A stretch of DNA of 62,245 nucleotides from positions 1 through 62,245 of the forward strand of contig CANGDR010000009.1 in the NCBI GenBank assembly GCA_947452765.1, read 5' to 3'. Positions 61,696 through 62,245 of the stretch are shown here, piece by piece; the stretch's first letter is position 1; every line of letters begins with the position of its first letter. The notes under the pieces were generated by a model that worked only from the letters and a program-made list of their open reading frames with translations, made no database searches and was not told the origin of the DNA. The stretch comes from Actinomycetota bacterium. GTDB lineage: Bacteria; Actinomycetota; Actinomycetes; S36-B12; UBA5976. Position numbers and translations under genes: made by a program.

Positions 61696-61800
61696 GCCTC
61701 CCGAAGTCCGCATTACCGGACTGGTTAAACGGTCGGTGTGATGATCTGGTTAAAGATCCGACACCCTCTCAGCCCACCTGGTTGTGGACTCCCGTGTCTT
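61696..61800 (-). promoter_or_regulatory. TPP riboswitch (THI element)
   Basis: Read on the minus strand it has the conserved parts in order: CGGGAG near the 5' end, GGGCTGAGA, an extended P3 arm (GGTGT/ACACC with GATCT/AGATC), TTTAACC, the P4/P5 region GTCCGGTAATGCGGAC and CGGGAGG at the 3' end. These match the TPP aptamer core (CTGAGA; ACCTGATCTGG-like; TAATGC; CGNAGGGA). The 3' GGGAGG also serves as the Shine-Dalgarno of the transporter, so control is probably translational. There is no obvious T-run terminator. Confidence 0.93.
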
Positions 61801-61875
61801 GCGAATCAAACACTACGGCACTTTAGAGTGGTCCGTGCACTGATAAAGTCACTTAGGCAAAACTTTTTATTACCT

Positions 61876-61948
61876 GCCCGCGTAGCTCAGTGGATAGAGC
61901 GTCTGCCTCCGGAGCAGAAGGTCGAAGGTCCGATTCCTTCCGCGGGCA
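61876..61948 (+). tRNA. tRNA-Arg (CCG)
   Basis: The 73-base cloverleaf has acceptor stem GCCCGCG/CGCGGGC with discriminator A, D-arm GCTCAGTGGATAGAGC, anticodon loop CTCCGGA with anticodon CCG (reads CGG) and T-arm loop GGTCCGATTCC. CCA is not encoded. Confidence 0.97.
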
Positions 61949-61980
61949 CGAGCATCAAGTTGGCGGGCCATTCCGATCAT

Positions 61981-62030
61981 GCTGCACAGTAATCGTTGTT
62001 AAATTGCTGCGCAGTAATCGTTGTTAAATT
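61981..62030. repeat. 25-base tandem direct repeat (two copies)
   Basis: Two adjacent copies of GCTGC(A/G)CAGTAATCGTTG followed by TTAAATT differ at one base. They fill the gap between tRNA-Arg and the M15 peptidase, and the second copy reaches its stop codon. A tandem duplication by slippage is the simplest explanation. Confidence 0.9.
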
Positions 62031-62245
62031 AATGTGCGTAAGGTTCCAGAGCTGGGCATGGATCGCCAGGTGCAACTAATGGCTCGAAATGCCAACGTTC
62101 ATTTTTGTATCTTCGGCAGATGCCATATTTGTAGCCGTTCTTCTCGAGCCAGGCCGCAGCTTTTTTAGCTTTGGCTCCGCCAGGCCCAAAATTTATATCG
62201 ACCGCAGTACCCCAAGGGTGGTTTGATTTGTCGGGAGGCAAAACC
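62029..62245 (-). CDS. M15-family (VanY/D-Ala-D-Ala carboxypeptidase-like) peptidase, C-terminal part
   Basis: The frame runs off the right edge, so only the C-terminal ~71 residues are seen. SNHPWGTAVDINFG carries the SxHxxGxAxD zinc motif (His and Asp ligands) and ERWHFEPL the final His ligand of M15 peptidases. These enzymes trim D-Ala residues from peptidoglycan stems or cleave endolysin targets outside the membrane. A signal peptide, if present, lies beyond the window. Confidence 0.8.
   Translation of the reverse strand, partial: VLPPDKSNHPWGTAVDINFGPGGAKAKKAAAWLEKNGYKYGICRRYKNERWHFEPLVAPGDPCPALEPYAH

Noticed and set aside
1-62245. CRISPR arrays, insertion sequences or integrase genes
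   Set aside because: No regularly spaced repeats, transposase or integrase motifs were seen; only the att-like and arm-like repeats suggest past mobility.

Overview
This 62 kb window is chromosomal DNA from an actinobacterium of moderate GC content with a compact genome; neighbouring genes often overlap by 1-25 bases or share stop codons. The evidence for Actinobacteria is the gene content: a SigR/RsrA thiol-stress switch, mycoredoxin Mrx1, WhiB1, AdnAB helicase-nuclease, the hybrid 2-oxoglutarate decarboxylase Kgd, MoeZ, UPF0182, PPA1309, DUF3107, DUF6104 and ribosomal protein bL37. Several blocks follow the Mycobacterium tuberculosis gene order as I remember it (htrA-tatB-mrp-CBS; rhlE to UPF0182; aroA-rsgA-SRAP-sigH-rshA-biotinyl-whiB1). 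A heliorhodopsin very like the freshwater actinobacterial protein 48C12, next to a nickel superoxide dismutase, suggests a planktonic freshwater lineage such as Nanopelagicales (acI). That placement is inference.

Layout. 1-4.2 kb: HtrA-type protease (cut by the left edge), TatB, Mrp, DUF1003 and an MgtE_N/CBS protein. 4.4-12.8 kb: SDR, PlsC, DEAD-box helicase (apparently starting on ATC), ferritin-like protein, DUF3107, TetR, MoeZ behind a SigR-type promoter, and a large flippase-like membrane protein. 12.9-24.5 kb: DNA repair and redox block (AdnA, AdnB, EEP nuclease, NudC, Mrx1, UvrD2-like helicase, ABC1 kinase). 24.5-33.1 kb: orphan ThiF-like protein, a 495-base gene-free stretch with DnaA-box-like motifs and a strong candidate structured RNA, YgjP-type peptidase, DUF2342, Lon-like PDZ protease, rhodanese, PPA1309 and UPF0182.

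33.1-37.5 kb: initiator tRNA whose 3' end is duplicated 117 bases downstream beside paired integrase-arm-like repeats, then secreted or membrane proteins of unknown function and several large inverted repeats. This looks like an accessory island or its remnant. 37.6-44.3 kb: metabolic genes (FUSC exporter, two-subunit aconitase X, eRF1-like protein, nucleoside hydrolase, EamA transporter, cytochrome P450). 44.3-53.3 kb: HisN, RsgA, AroA, SRAP, SigR/RsrA, bL37, biotinyl protein, WhiB1 with an upstream CRP-like site, lipid kinase, and SigF with a UsfX-type anti-sigma factor. 53.3-54.8 kb: NiSOD, its peptidase SodX and heliorhodopsin. 54.9-62.2 kb: quinone-oxidoreductase-like protein, DUF6104, Kgd, an SDR, then a TPP riboswitch controlling a PnuC-family transporter (probably the thiamine transporter PnuT) and a P-loop kinase, tRNA-Arg, and an M15 peptidase cut by the right edge.

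The most promising leads are the TPP-riboswitch/PnuT/kinase operon (a possible unrecognised thiamine kinase), the structured RNA near 25.9 kb, the att-like island at tRNA-fMet, the non-canonical ATC start of the RNA helicase, and the SigR-type promoters. All family assignments come from motifs and recall; no database search was possible.
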